From Candidatus Aminicenantota bacterium (GTDB taxonomy: Bacteria; Acidobacteriota; Aminicenantia; JAMOAD01), in the NCBI GenBank assembly GCA_027070475.1, contig JALXDT010000012.1:1-9111 (forward strand): DNA of 9,111 nt, in the 5' to 3' direction. The notes beneath the pieces were generated by a model. It saw only the letters and a program-made list of their open reading frames with translations. It had not been told where the DNA came from and searched no databases. This document shows positions 1 through 6,591 of this stretch, one piece after another; the first letter of the stretch is position 1; the number at the start of each line of letters is the position of its first letter. The translations under genes were made by a program, and so were the position numbers.

Positions 1-69
1 AATTATTTCTATTTTGAAAATATATTAGTTGAAATAATTTTTTTAGTAAAAAAATGGCTTCAGGATTAA
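1..69 (+). CDS. possible C-terminal tail of an upstream gene (5' partial)
   Basis: Frame 1 is open from the first base to a TAA at 67-69 and reads as a 22-residue tail ending FLVKKWLQD. The other two plus frames stop within the first 30 bases. If real, it overlaps the next gene's ATG (54) by 16 bases, which matches the 17-, 4- and 8-base overlaps further down. It would also explain why that ATG has no recognisable Shine-Dalgarno sequence. A 22-codon open stretch can arise by chance, so this is only a candidate. No function can be assigned. Confidence 0.3.
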   Translation, partial: NYFYFENILVEIIFLVKKWLQD

Positions 70-2492
70 GCAAGAAAAGTAAGTGTATTTTTCTAAATAA
101 AATTCTTGGAGTCCTTTTCTCAGCTGTTTTTCTTTTAGGGTCTACGAATCCTGTTGGCTTCGATATTCACTTTCAATCTGTGGATGATAGAGCAACTATA
201 CGCCTGATATTCGAATCCAACATCCCCTTTAAATACGTATTAAAGAAAGCAAGATCCAGGCTGGAAATCCATATAGACAAAGAGGCAAACAGTTTTGAGA
301 CTGAAGAGCCATCAAGACAATCCATTTTTATAAAGAATATAGGCTATAAAAAAGAAAAAGGAAAAACTACTATTTTTGTTCTTTTTAAACGGGATTTTAA
401 GGTTAAGGAATCATTTGTTTTGAAAAGGCCTTTTAGGCTGGTAATTGACTTAAAAAGGGAGACAAAAATTCCTGCGCAGCTGGGCTATAAGCATTTGGGT
501 GGAAAAAAGGCATGGGATGATATTAACTCTTTGATAAATAAATATAGCTTTCTTCTGAGAGTAAATCACCCGAAAGAGAAATTAAGTTCTGTCAAAATAC
601 TTCTAAATACAGAAGCACCTCTTCCATCCATAACAAATTCAGAAAAAAGATTGACCTTTACAGAAGCAAATATGCTAAAAAACGATATAGGGTTAAAACT
701 TGTCGGAGACTACGCATACAACACAAGCATGGGTATAACCAATGCTGATGAGGGCCCCTACAAATGGAGAATCAGAGTTGGCCTTGATTGGGATATAATG
801 CGGGATGGACTTCTTAAAAGAAAAAGACAGAAAGAGCTATTGAAAAAGCAGATGGAAATAGAATCTCTTCAGGAAACAATGAATAGAAGAAAAGAGAATT
901 ATTATTTTCTTCACAACCTTATAATTTATCTTTTTAGTAATAAAAAAATCAGAAACCTCAAACAAAGGAGAGAAGTACTAAAAGAGCTATTATCACTTAT
1001 TAGAAAAGAATATTTCACCAACAGAGCATCTATTGAAGACAGCATAAAACTTGAGAGAGACCTTGCAAGAACAGAAAATCTCCTTGATAATTATCTAAAA
1101 TATCGAAAAGAATTTGTTACAAGTTCAAACCTTAACAATTTTTCTCTCACCTCAGATGACCTCCCTTTGGTGGACATTGACATTGATTTGTTGCTTAGAG
1201 AAATAAGTGAACCTGAAGGTATATCAGAGCTCTTTAAACTCAACAGGGAACTGTTAAACCTAAAATACAATCTCTGGAAGGATATAAGATTAAAATTGTG
1301 GTTATATCATTATCATTACAATAGGATAAAGAAAACAAACAACTTTTTTAGTCTCGGAGTTCAGCTTAATATCCCCTTTCCCATGTCAATCCAGAGTAGA
1401 AAAGAGATAAAAGAGGCAGAAGAAAGTCTATTTGAAGTCAAATACAATAGGGAAATCCATGCCAATGTGCTTGAAGTAACGAACGCTTATGACGAGTATA
1501 AAACCAAACTTGATGACTACATTAACTTCTTCAATAAAAGGAGAATTCTTCAGGCAAGGTTAAAAAGAGCTCTGGTAGAACACAATTTTGGCGCTGGAAG
1601 GATTACTTATGGAGAAATTTTGGGTATTATAAAGCAAGCTATGGAAGTCAATTTTGAACTTTATAGCATTCGCCAACAAATGTATTTGAGAATGATAAAA
1701 ATCTTCAGATATTATAATGGAAATGATATAATGAAGTTCATTAAGCCAATTAAACTGGAAAATCTTAAAGGAGAAGAAATTTACAAAGGAGAAAGGTTCC
1801 TTTATATTTGGTCAAACAGCTTCAACAGACTCAGCAATGATTTTATCATTCAATTTCTTCAGGTGAGAAAGATAGAAAATGTGCTCATCTCCTTCAGCAA
1901 GGGTATAAACCAGCAAAAGCTGAAGAGTTTTATGGAAAAAGCGAAGGAAAACAACATAAATTGTTATGCCACCTTTTCTACTAATGAATGGCTTAAAAAA
2001 AATTATATAGAAAAGATAAAGGCCCGACTTGAGGAAACTTACCAATATGGCTTTAAGGGAATACATTTTGATATTGAACCTCACACTTTTCCAGATTGGG
2101 ATAAAAACAATCTTTCTTATATGGAAAACTACCGAAAATTGTTGAAATTTCTCAAATCTTATGTGGGAATTAGGTATGAAATATCAGTTACTGTTCCTTT
2201 CCATCATTTTTCAACATATTATAACAGTATTTCCCCTTTTACAGATAGGATATTTGTGATGACTTATGGTAAGCATTCCTTAAACAAAGATAAAATAATT
2301 AACAAGCTTATGAAACTACTTAGGTCCGAAAAGGGAAAGATAATCCTTACCCTGAGGCCTACAGATTTCGAGGGAGAACTTGAAATGGAAGAATTCATAG
2401 ATAGCTTTTACGAAACCGGTATGTTTAGAAGCTTTGCCTTCAATGATATAGAAAATTTTTTAAGAAGGGGACAGAATGCGATTAAGAAATAA
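54..2492 (+). CDS. exported AMIN-like / TolC-like / GH18-like TIM-barrel fusion protein
   Basis: Probable polysaccharide export channel carrying its own glycoside hydrolase. Residues 1-34 look like a signal peptide (basic start, hydrophobic core around 17-29, no lipobox cysteine). Residues about 35-135 resemble an AMIN domain, ending in the typical FRLVIDL strand. Residues about 200-555 show the TolC pattern: two strand pairs (about 211-247 and 413-442, the second with SLGVQLNIPFP), each followed by long charged helices, as in TolC's internal duplication. Residues about 575-808 form a TIM-barrel-like domain with GH18-type landmarks: LISFSKG, SVTVPF, FVMTYG (734-739) and KGIHFDIEP, where D673 and E675 match the last D and the catalytic E of DxxDxDxE. 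The first two aspartates are replaced. ATG 54 is the only plausible start, although it lacks a clear ribosome site. TolC C-termini lie in the periplasm, so the barrel is inferred to act there. The TolC assignment rests on pattern and is less certain than the barrel. Confidence 0.8.
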   Translation: MASGLSKKSKCIFLNKILGVLFSAVFLLGSTNPVGFDIHFQSVDDRATIRLIFESNIPFKYVLKKARSRLEIHIDKEANSFETEEPSRQSIFIKNIGYKKEKGKTTIFVLFKRDFKVKESFVLKRPFRLVIDLKRETKIPAQLGYKHLGGKKAWDDINSLINKYSFLLRVNHPKEKLSSVKILLNTEAPLPSITNSEKRLTFTEANMLKNDIGLKLVGDYAYNTSMGITNADEGPYKWRIRVGLDWDIMRDGLLKRKRQKELLKKQMEIESLQETMNRRKENYYFLHNLIIYLFSNKKIRNLKQRREVLKELLSLIRKEYFTNRASIEDSIKLERDLARTENLLDNYLKYRKEFVTSSNLNNFSLTSDDLPLVDIDIDLLLREISEPEGISELFKLNRELLNLKYNLWKDIRLKLWLYHYHYNRIKKTNNFFSLGVQLNIPFPMSIQSRKEIKEAEESLFEVKYNREIHANVLEVTNAYDEYKTKLDDYINFFNKRRILQARLKRALVEHNFGAGRITYGEILGIIKQAMEVNFELYSIRQQMYLRMIKIFRYYNGNDIMKFIKPIKLENLKGEEIYKGERFLYIWSNSFNRLSNDFIIQFLQVRKIENVLISFSKGINQQKLKSFMEKAKENNINCYATFSTNEWLKKNYIEKIKARLEETYQYGFKGIHFDIEPHTFPDWDKNNLSYMENYRKLLKFLKSYVGIRYEISVTVPFHHFSTYYNSISPFTDRIFVMTYGKHSLNKDKIINKLMKLLRSEKGKIILTLRPTDFEGELEMEEFIDSFYETGMFRSFAFNDIENFLRRGQNAIKK
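2462..2470 (+). promoter_or_regulatory. ribosome binding site for the HlyD-type adaptor gene
   Basis: AAGAAGGGG lies 5 bases before the ATG at 2476, inside the last codons of the preceding gene. It supports this start and the 17-base gene overlap. Confidence 0.7.
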
Positions 2493-3849
2493 ACCTCTGC
2501 ATATAAAAGAGATAGATGAATTTTCAGAGAAGAGAAAATTTAACATAGGAAAGTTTATTTATTTGTTATTTCTTGTAACTGTTGTAGCTTTTATTTTCTG
2601 GAAATGGGGAAAAGGCTTTCTCTATATAAAGGGACGTGGGCAGATAAAAATATCAAGGTTGAATGTTCAGGAAATAACAGATATACGATTGTTAAAAATA
2701 AAAGTTAAGGAAGGCAGTAAGGTAAGTAAAGGCGAGATACTTTTTACCTTTACCAGATACCCTGGATTTACTACCTCTGGAAAAATTTATGGAGGGGAAA
2801 TTCTAAATAGAACAAAAGAATACATGAAACTCAAAGAAGAGATGAGAAAAACAAACTATGAGCTGAAAAAGAAATTAAAGGAAAGGAATTTTATTTCAAA
2901 AGAGATTAAAGAAAGAGTTAAAAAACAGGAAAAAGCAAGAAAACTCCTTCTTCTCAGAATAGGGACAGCAGATGAAGTTGAGAGAATCAGTCAGGAGATC
3001 AAGAAACTAACCCATCAGAAAAATCTCATAAATGAAGAGATAAAATACCTCCAAAATCAGTTTCAAAATTTAAGACAGCTAATTTATTCAAATTCCCATA
3101 AACTTGAAATACATTTCGGATGGAAAAATTTTCCAGACTATTCAGAGATAGTATTCAAGGGAAATAGAGATTTTGAATATGAGCTTACAGAATTCAAAAA
3201 TAAGATAGAATTGGAGGTGAAAGATAAGGTCTCAGATTTCATTCCAGAGCAAATAGTGAGAAATGGTCTAATACAAAGTATAAACTTCATCAAAGATAGA
3301 AATATCATATCCATTGTTTTTTTAAAAAATGTAAAAATAAGGTTTTGTTCTTCATTTTTATTCCCACCCAAGCTTATAGTGCAAATATCGGAAGAGAGAT
3401 CAGAAAAGATCTCCCCTACGAGAAAAAAGATCTCCTGTAAGAAGACTTACGGGGAAGTGTTTCGTTCTCCATTTTCAGGGATGGTAACCCGTATATACTT
3501 TAATAATTACGAAGTAGCGCTCAAAGGAGAAAAAATCATGACTATTTTTCAACCAGGAGAAATTCACATCAAAGGTTTTTTTGAACAGCCGGATTTGAAA
3601 TACCTGAAGACAGGAGACAACGTCATCATAGAGTTTCCTGACTCATCAAAATATGAGGGTAAAATTTCCAGACTGTATTATGCTTCTCTTCCACTTCCCC
3701 CGGAATTTCAGAAGAAATATGAGCCTATTCACAGGAGTATAGTGGCTGATATTGTTCCCCTGAACCCCAATTTAATGAGAGATAAGGAAGTTGAAAAGAT
3801 GAGTGTAACCCTATGGGTGAAGAAAAATTTATTCAGGAAAGAAAAATGA
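2476..3849 (+). CDS. HlyD-type membrane-fusion (periplasmic adaptor) protein with inserted AMIN-like domain
   Basis: Inner-membrane-anchored adaptor expected to link the synthase in the inner membrane to the TolC-like channel encoded just upstream. In order: a short cytoplasmic segment; one transmembrane helix (about 26-43); first biotinyl-lipoyl half (about 60-92, with KVKEGSKVSKGEILFTF); a long coiled coil (about 112-205); an extra domain (about 209-305); second lipoyl half (about 326-356, RSPFSGMVTRIYF); and a beta-barrel segment to about 405. The extra domain begins FGWKNFPDYSEIVF and ends PPKLIVQI, the usual opening and closing features of AMIN domains. Such an insertion is not part of standard HlyD or AcrA. 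A good Shine-Dalgarno precedes the start. Its stop codon overlaps the next gene's ATG. No ABC, RND or MFS pump gene is present, so polysaccharide export is a better reading than drug efflux or protein secretion. Confidence 0.85.
   Translation: MRLRNKPLHIKEIDEFSEKRKFNIGKFIYLLFLVTVVAFIFWKWGKGFLYIKGRGQIKISRLNVQEITDIRLLKIKVKEGSKVSKGEILFTFTRYPGFTTSGKIYGGEILNRTKEYMKLKEEMRKTNYELKKKLKERNFISKEIKERVKKQEKARKLLLLRIGTADEVERISQEIKKLTHQKNLINEEIKYLQNQFQNLRQLIYSNSHKLEIHFGWKNFPDYSEIVFKGNRDFEYELTEFKNKIELEVKDKVSDFIPEQIVRNGLIQSINFIKDRNIISIVFLKNVKIRFCSSFLFPPKLIVQISEERSEKISPTRKKISCKKTYGEVFRSPFSGMVTRIYFNNYEVALKGEKIMTIFQPGEIHIKGFFEQPDLKYLKTGDNVIIEFPDSSKYEGKISRLYYASLPLPPEFQKKYEPIHRSIVADIVPLNPNLMRDKEVEKMSVTLWVKKNLFRKEK
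3396..3454 (+). repeat. cluster of short inverted and direct repeats inside the adaptor gene
   Basis: GAGATC/GATCTC (3396-3401 and 3408-3413) forms a 6-bp stem with a 6-base loop. A direct repeat AAAAGATCTCC occurs at 3404-3414 and 3425-3435, 21 bases apart, in frame and encoding the repeated KIS motif. A second hairpin pairs 3433-3441 with 3446-3454 (9 pairs including two G-U, loop AAGA). The cluster sits at the junction between the inserted domain and the second lipoyl half. No T-run follows, so it is not an obvious terminator. Confidence 0.4.
3835..3841 (+). promoter_or_regulatory. ribosome binding site that fixes the regulator gene's start
   Basis: AGGAAAG lies just ahead of the ATG at 3846, with AGGA spaced 7 bases from it. 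The alternative in-frame ATG at 3813 has no such site upstream. This favours a 467-residue protein over a 478-residue one. Confidence 0.65.
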
Positions 3850-5249
3850 TTGCTCTTGTAACAAACAACGATGATCTAAAATTAAATAATATCATTGAGG
3901 AAATAAAGATAGTAAAAATACCGGACCCTGCTGATCTCCACGTAGAATTGATTGAACCTTATGAGGGTGTTATTGTAGATGCTCGCAATATCCGTTATGC
4001 TCTTGAATTTCTGACAAAAATTCGCTCATCAATTACATCAGTGAAACTATATTTGAAACCTGTATTTTTGTATTCTGACTCCTCTATAGCTGATAAATAT
4101 CTTATGGAGATTTCAGATGGACAGGTAGATTCAAGAAACATTGTGGATGTTTTACCTATAACCAAGCGAATATTGGAAAAAATTAGAAATTTTCAGAATT
4201 TTCAGGGAAATCGTCTTGACTATTTGATAGCTTTAAAAACCTTACAATTCATGGTTTCAAGAAATGTGGATTTAAATCCCGTAGTGATGCCGAAATCAAA
4301 ATTTGGTTATGTTTATCCTCTGATAACTGTGAACTTTCCAGAGAGAGATGACGCACGTATGTTTGAGATAATTGATTTTATAGAAAAGAGGAATCTTGCA
4401 GATAGCAGGTTTGTAGATAGGATTCACCTGTGTCCTGACTGCTACTCCTCCTTCATAAATTTCAGGGAAACCTGTCCAAAATGTGGTTCTTCAAATCTTT
4501 CTGTGGATGACCTTATTCATCATTTCTCCTGTGGTTATGTAGGACCTGAGAGTAAATTTAAAGTTGAAGACAAACTTATATGTCCAAAATGTGGAAAAAC
4601 ACTCAAGCATATAGGGATGGATTATGACAAACCATCAATAATTTACACCTGCAAAGATTGTAATTACAATTTTCAGGAACCGGAAATAACAGGTTTTTGC
4701 TTTTATTGCGGAACTTCATCTCCTGTGGACAATCTTATAAAAAGGGATATTAAATCTTTTCGGGTCTCTCAAGTAACTATCAATTGTGCTATAAATGGGA
4801 TAATTCTTTCCCTTAGGGATATTATAGCCAGCACAATGAAAGTTTACAGCAACTATGTCTTTAAAGCTATATTGGATCATGAGTACAAAAAGCAGAAAAG
4901 ATACAACACACAGAGTGTTTTAGTTTATTTACGCTTTAATTTTGAGAGTAAGGATACTCAATTTAAGCAAAATCAGCAGGAAATTATTGTGGAAATAGCC
5001 CGAGTTATGAAGGAAACTCTCCGTGATTCTGATGCCATTACTGCTATAGATGATGTTACTTTTGCTATTTTACTCCTGGAAGCTACTTCTGCACAAGCTA
5101 AAATTATTATGAGCAGGTTGAAGGGGGAAATAGAGAAATTTATAAAATCAAATTTCCCGCAAAGAGAGCTGAATATAGAAATACAATATCTATCCCTAAA
5201 AGAGGCTTTGAATGCAGATTTCTTTAACTCATTGAAATATAATGAATGA
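3846..5249 (+). CDS. cytoplasmic regulator: receiver-like, zinc-ribbon (TackOD1-like) and degenerate GGDEF domains
   Basis: Likely a c-di-GMP receptor that controls the adjacent synthase. Residues 1-100 look like a receiver or pseudo-receiver (strands IALVTN and GVIVDA, with D46 at the usual acceptor position). Residues about 130-295 hold eleven cysteines (196, 199, 210, 213, 229, 246, 249, 269, 272, 285, 288), mostly in CxxC pairs, plus KHIGMDYDKP. This pattern resembles what I recall of the metal-binding TackOD1 output domain. Residues about 340-460 are GGDEF-like, but the signature is DDVTF (402-406), so cyclase activity is unlikely. RDSD (393-396) lies exactly five residues before it, the spacing of the c-di-GMP inhibitory RxxD site. 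PelD, which controls Pel export, is also a degenerate GGDEF protein that binds c-di-GMP through RxxD. There is no signal peptide or membrane helix. Start 3846 was chosen for its ribosome site and the ATGA overlap with the previous stop. Confidence 0.8.
   Translation: MIALVTNNDDLKLNNIIEEIKIVKIPDPADLHVELIEPYEGVIVDARNIRYALEFLTKIRSSITSVKLYLKPVFLYSDSSIADKYLMEISDGQVDSRNIVDVLPITKRILEKIRNFQNFQGNRLDYLIALKTLQFMVSRNVDLNPVVMPKSKFGYVYPLITVNFPERDDARMFEIIDFIEKRNLADSRFVDRIHLCPDCYSSFINFRETCPKCGSSNLSVDDLIHHFSCGYVGPESKFKVEDKLICPKCGKTLKHIGMDYDKPSIIYTCKDCNYNFQEPEITGFCFYCGTSSPVDNLIKRDIKSFRVSQVTINCAINGIILSLRDIIASTMKVYSNYVFKAILDHEYKKQKRYNTQSVLVYLRFNFESKDTQFKQNQQEIIVEIARVMKETLRDSDAITAIDDVTFAILLLEATSAQAKIIMSRLKGEIEKFIKSNFPQRELNIEIQYLSLKEALNADFFNSLKYNE
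4188..4205 (+). repeat. tandem 9-base repeat within the regulator gene
   Basis: Two perfect adjacent copies of AATTTTCAG encode NFQNFQ at residues 115-120, in the linker after the receiver-like domain. It looks like a small in-frame duplication with no evident function. Confidence 0.8.
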
Positions 5250-6567
5250 TTTTCTAAAGTATATTACTGAATTCTCCGATATATTCCTTTTCTGGAAAAC
5301 AATAGGGTTGTCAAAATTCACAAGATTTTTCTGGTATTTTTTCATTTTTGAGCTACCGAGATATGTGCTTTTTGATTTTGTTGTACTGGTGCTTTTAGGA
5401 ATAAAAAACATAACTAAAAGGAAAAAACAAAAATATGCAAGGGAATTATTTCTAAAAGAATCTCCTAAATTATCCATAATAGTGCCGGGTAAAGATGAAG
5501 GAAAACATATACTAAAACTCGTAACTTCGCTCAGGGAACAAACTTACAAAAACTTTGAAATAATAATCGTTGATGATGGTTCCATTGATGATACACCAGT
5601 TATATGCCGCTCTCTACTAAGAAAAGGGGAAATAGACCGCTATTTAAGAAATGAGGTAAGGGGAGGAAAAGCTTCAGCTGCAAATTTCGGCTTAAATTAT
5701 GCTACTGGGGAATACATAATACACATAGATGCTGATTCTTCCCTTGACAGGGATGCTATAGAAAATATTGTCATTCCATTTTATATGGACAGAAGAATAG
5801 GGGCGGTGGCAGGGAATGTAAAAGTCAGGAATTATAGGGAAGGCATACTGCCTGCTCTTCAGGCAATTGAATACCTTAAATCCATCTCCATCGGGCGAAG
5901 AATAACTTCTTTTTTCTCTCTATTAAGAATTGTTTCAGGAGCCTTTGGAGCCTTCAGAAGGGATGCGCTAAAAAAGGTAGGGGGATGGGATGTTGGTCCG
6001 GGACTCGATGGAGACATTACTGTAAAAATCAGAAAAACAAAACTTAAAGTGTATTTTGAACCAAAGGCAATCTGTTTCACTTCCGTCCCCACAACTTTAA
6101 AGGCTCTTACCAAACAAAGAGTTCGCTGGGGGAGATCTCTCATCAGGTTTAGATTTAGAAAACATAGGGATATATTTATGCCAAATGAGAATTTTAACTT
6201 TTTCAATCTCCTGAGTTCTTTCGAAAACATTTTTTACAGTTTTTTATTGGATATTAACTGGTTGTTTTACATTGTTGACATTCTTATAAGCTTTCCCCAT
6301 ACTGCTAAATACATAATTCCCATCAATTACCTACTCTACATTTTAAGCAATTTCGCCCAATTTATATTCATCCTTTCTGTGTCTGAAAGGAGAAAAGAAG
6401 AGGCTCAATTAGCAATATATTTACCTTTAATGCCTCTTTATATGGGAATTTACATGAGGCTCGTTAGGACCTGGGCATATTTTACAGAAATTTTCTTTAG
6501 GTATTCCTACAGAGATCCATGGAATCCCACGAAAGTCTCAAAAAAAGCCAAGGAAATTGGAATTTAA
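5242..6567 (+). CDS. GT2-family membrane polysaccharide synthase
   Basis: Processive inner-membrane glycosyltransferase expected to polymerise the exopolysaccharide from nucleotide sugars and pass it across the membrane. A hydrophobic segment (about 28-53) precedes the GT-A catalytic domain (about 76-312). The nucleotide-binding motif is VDDGS (110-114), followed by GGKASAAN (141-148) and DAD (163-165). The usual TED acceptor/base motif reads DGD (256-258), keeping the catalytic aspartate D258. The processivity motif QRVRW is at 292-296, followed by a basic amphipathic stretch like the interface helix of cellulose synthase. Hydrophobic segments at about 320-350, 357-380 and 389-412 would form the rest of the channel. 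Length and layout are nearer PgaC/HasA-type synthases than BcsA, and there is no PilZ domain. It overlaps the regulator gene by 8 bases and has no strong ribosome site, suggesting translational coupling. Substrate sugar is not readable; deacetylase and GH18-like neighbours suggest N-acetylhexosamine. Confidence 0.9.
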   Translation: MNDFLKYITEFSDIFLFWKTIGLSKFTRFFWYFFIFELPRYVLFDFVVLVLLGIKNITKRKKQKYARELFLKESPKLSIIVPGKDEGKHILKLVTSLREQTYKNFEIIIVDDGSIDDTPVICRSLLRKGEIDRYLRNEVRGGKASAANFGLNYATGEYIIHIDADSSLDRDAIENIVIPFYMDRRIGAVAGNVKVRNYREGILPALQAIEYLKSISIGRRITSFFSLLRIVSGAFGAFRRDALKKVGGWDVGPGLDGDITVKIRKTKLKVYFEPKAICFTSVPTTLKALTKQRVRWGRSLIRFRFRKHRDIFMPNENFNFFNLLSSFENIFYSFLLDINWLFYIVDILISFPHTAKYIIPINYLLYILSNFAQFIFILSVSERRKEEAQLAIYLPLMPLYMGIYMRLVRTWAYFTEIFFRYSYRDPWNPTKVSKKAKEIGI

Positions 6568-6581
6568 TAGAGATGTATCAT

Positions 6582-6586
6582 GGAGG
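6582..6586 (+). promoter_or_regulatory. ribosome binding site that fixes the deacetylase start
   Basis: GGAGG lies 5 bases before the ATG at 6592. The upstream in-frame ATG at 6580 overlaps this site and so cannot use it. The 6592 start also places the signal peptide directly at the N-terminus. Confidence 0.8.
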
Positions 6587-6591
6587 ATGAT

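Noticed and set aside
14..42. Possible promoter: TTGAAA (14-19) followed by AT-rich sequence
   Set aside because: The nearest TATAAT-like hexamers fall at the wrong spacing (about 13 bases or 1 base). In sequence this AT-rich such matches are expected by chance.
1812..2084. Antisense open frames, such as this one and others opposite the main genes at 3138-3371, 5859-6230, 7393-7686 and 8760-8945
   Set aside because: All lie opposite well-supported plus-strand genes, lack ribosome sites and show no recognisable domains; they are frame shadows.
3433..3460. Rho-independent terminator at the 9-bp hairpin
   Set aside because: It lies in the middle of an intact coding sequence and is followed by mixed bases, not a T-run.
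3813..3845. In-frame ATG at 3813 as the start of the regulator gene
   Set aside because: It has no ribosome site, adds 11 charged residues before the first strand of the receiver-like domain, and would overlap the adaptor gene by 37 bases. The 3846 start has AGGA at ideal spacing and an ATGA overlap.
54..3849. Type I protein secretion or multidrug efflux system
   Set aside because: TolC-like and HlyD-like proteins are present, but there is no ABC, RND or MFS pump gene, and the neighbours are a polysaccharide synthase, regulator and deacetylase.
5022..5064. Active diguanylate cyclase
   Set aside because: The catalytic GGDEF signature is replaced by DDVTF, so c-di-GMP synthesis is not expected; only the RxxD binding site is retained.
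6580..6591. In-frame ATG at 6580 as the deacetylase start
   Set aside because: The strong GGAGG lies inside the first codons after this ATG, so it serves the ATG at 6592. The extra residues MEDD would also put acidic charge before the signal peptide.
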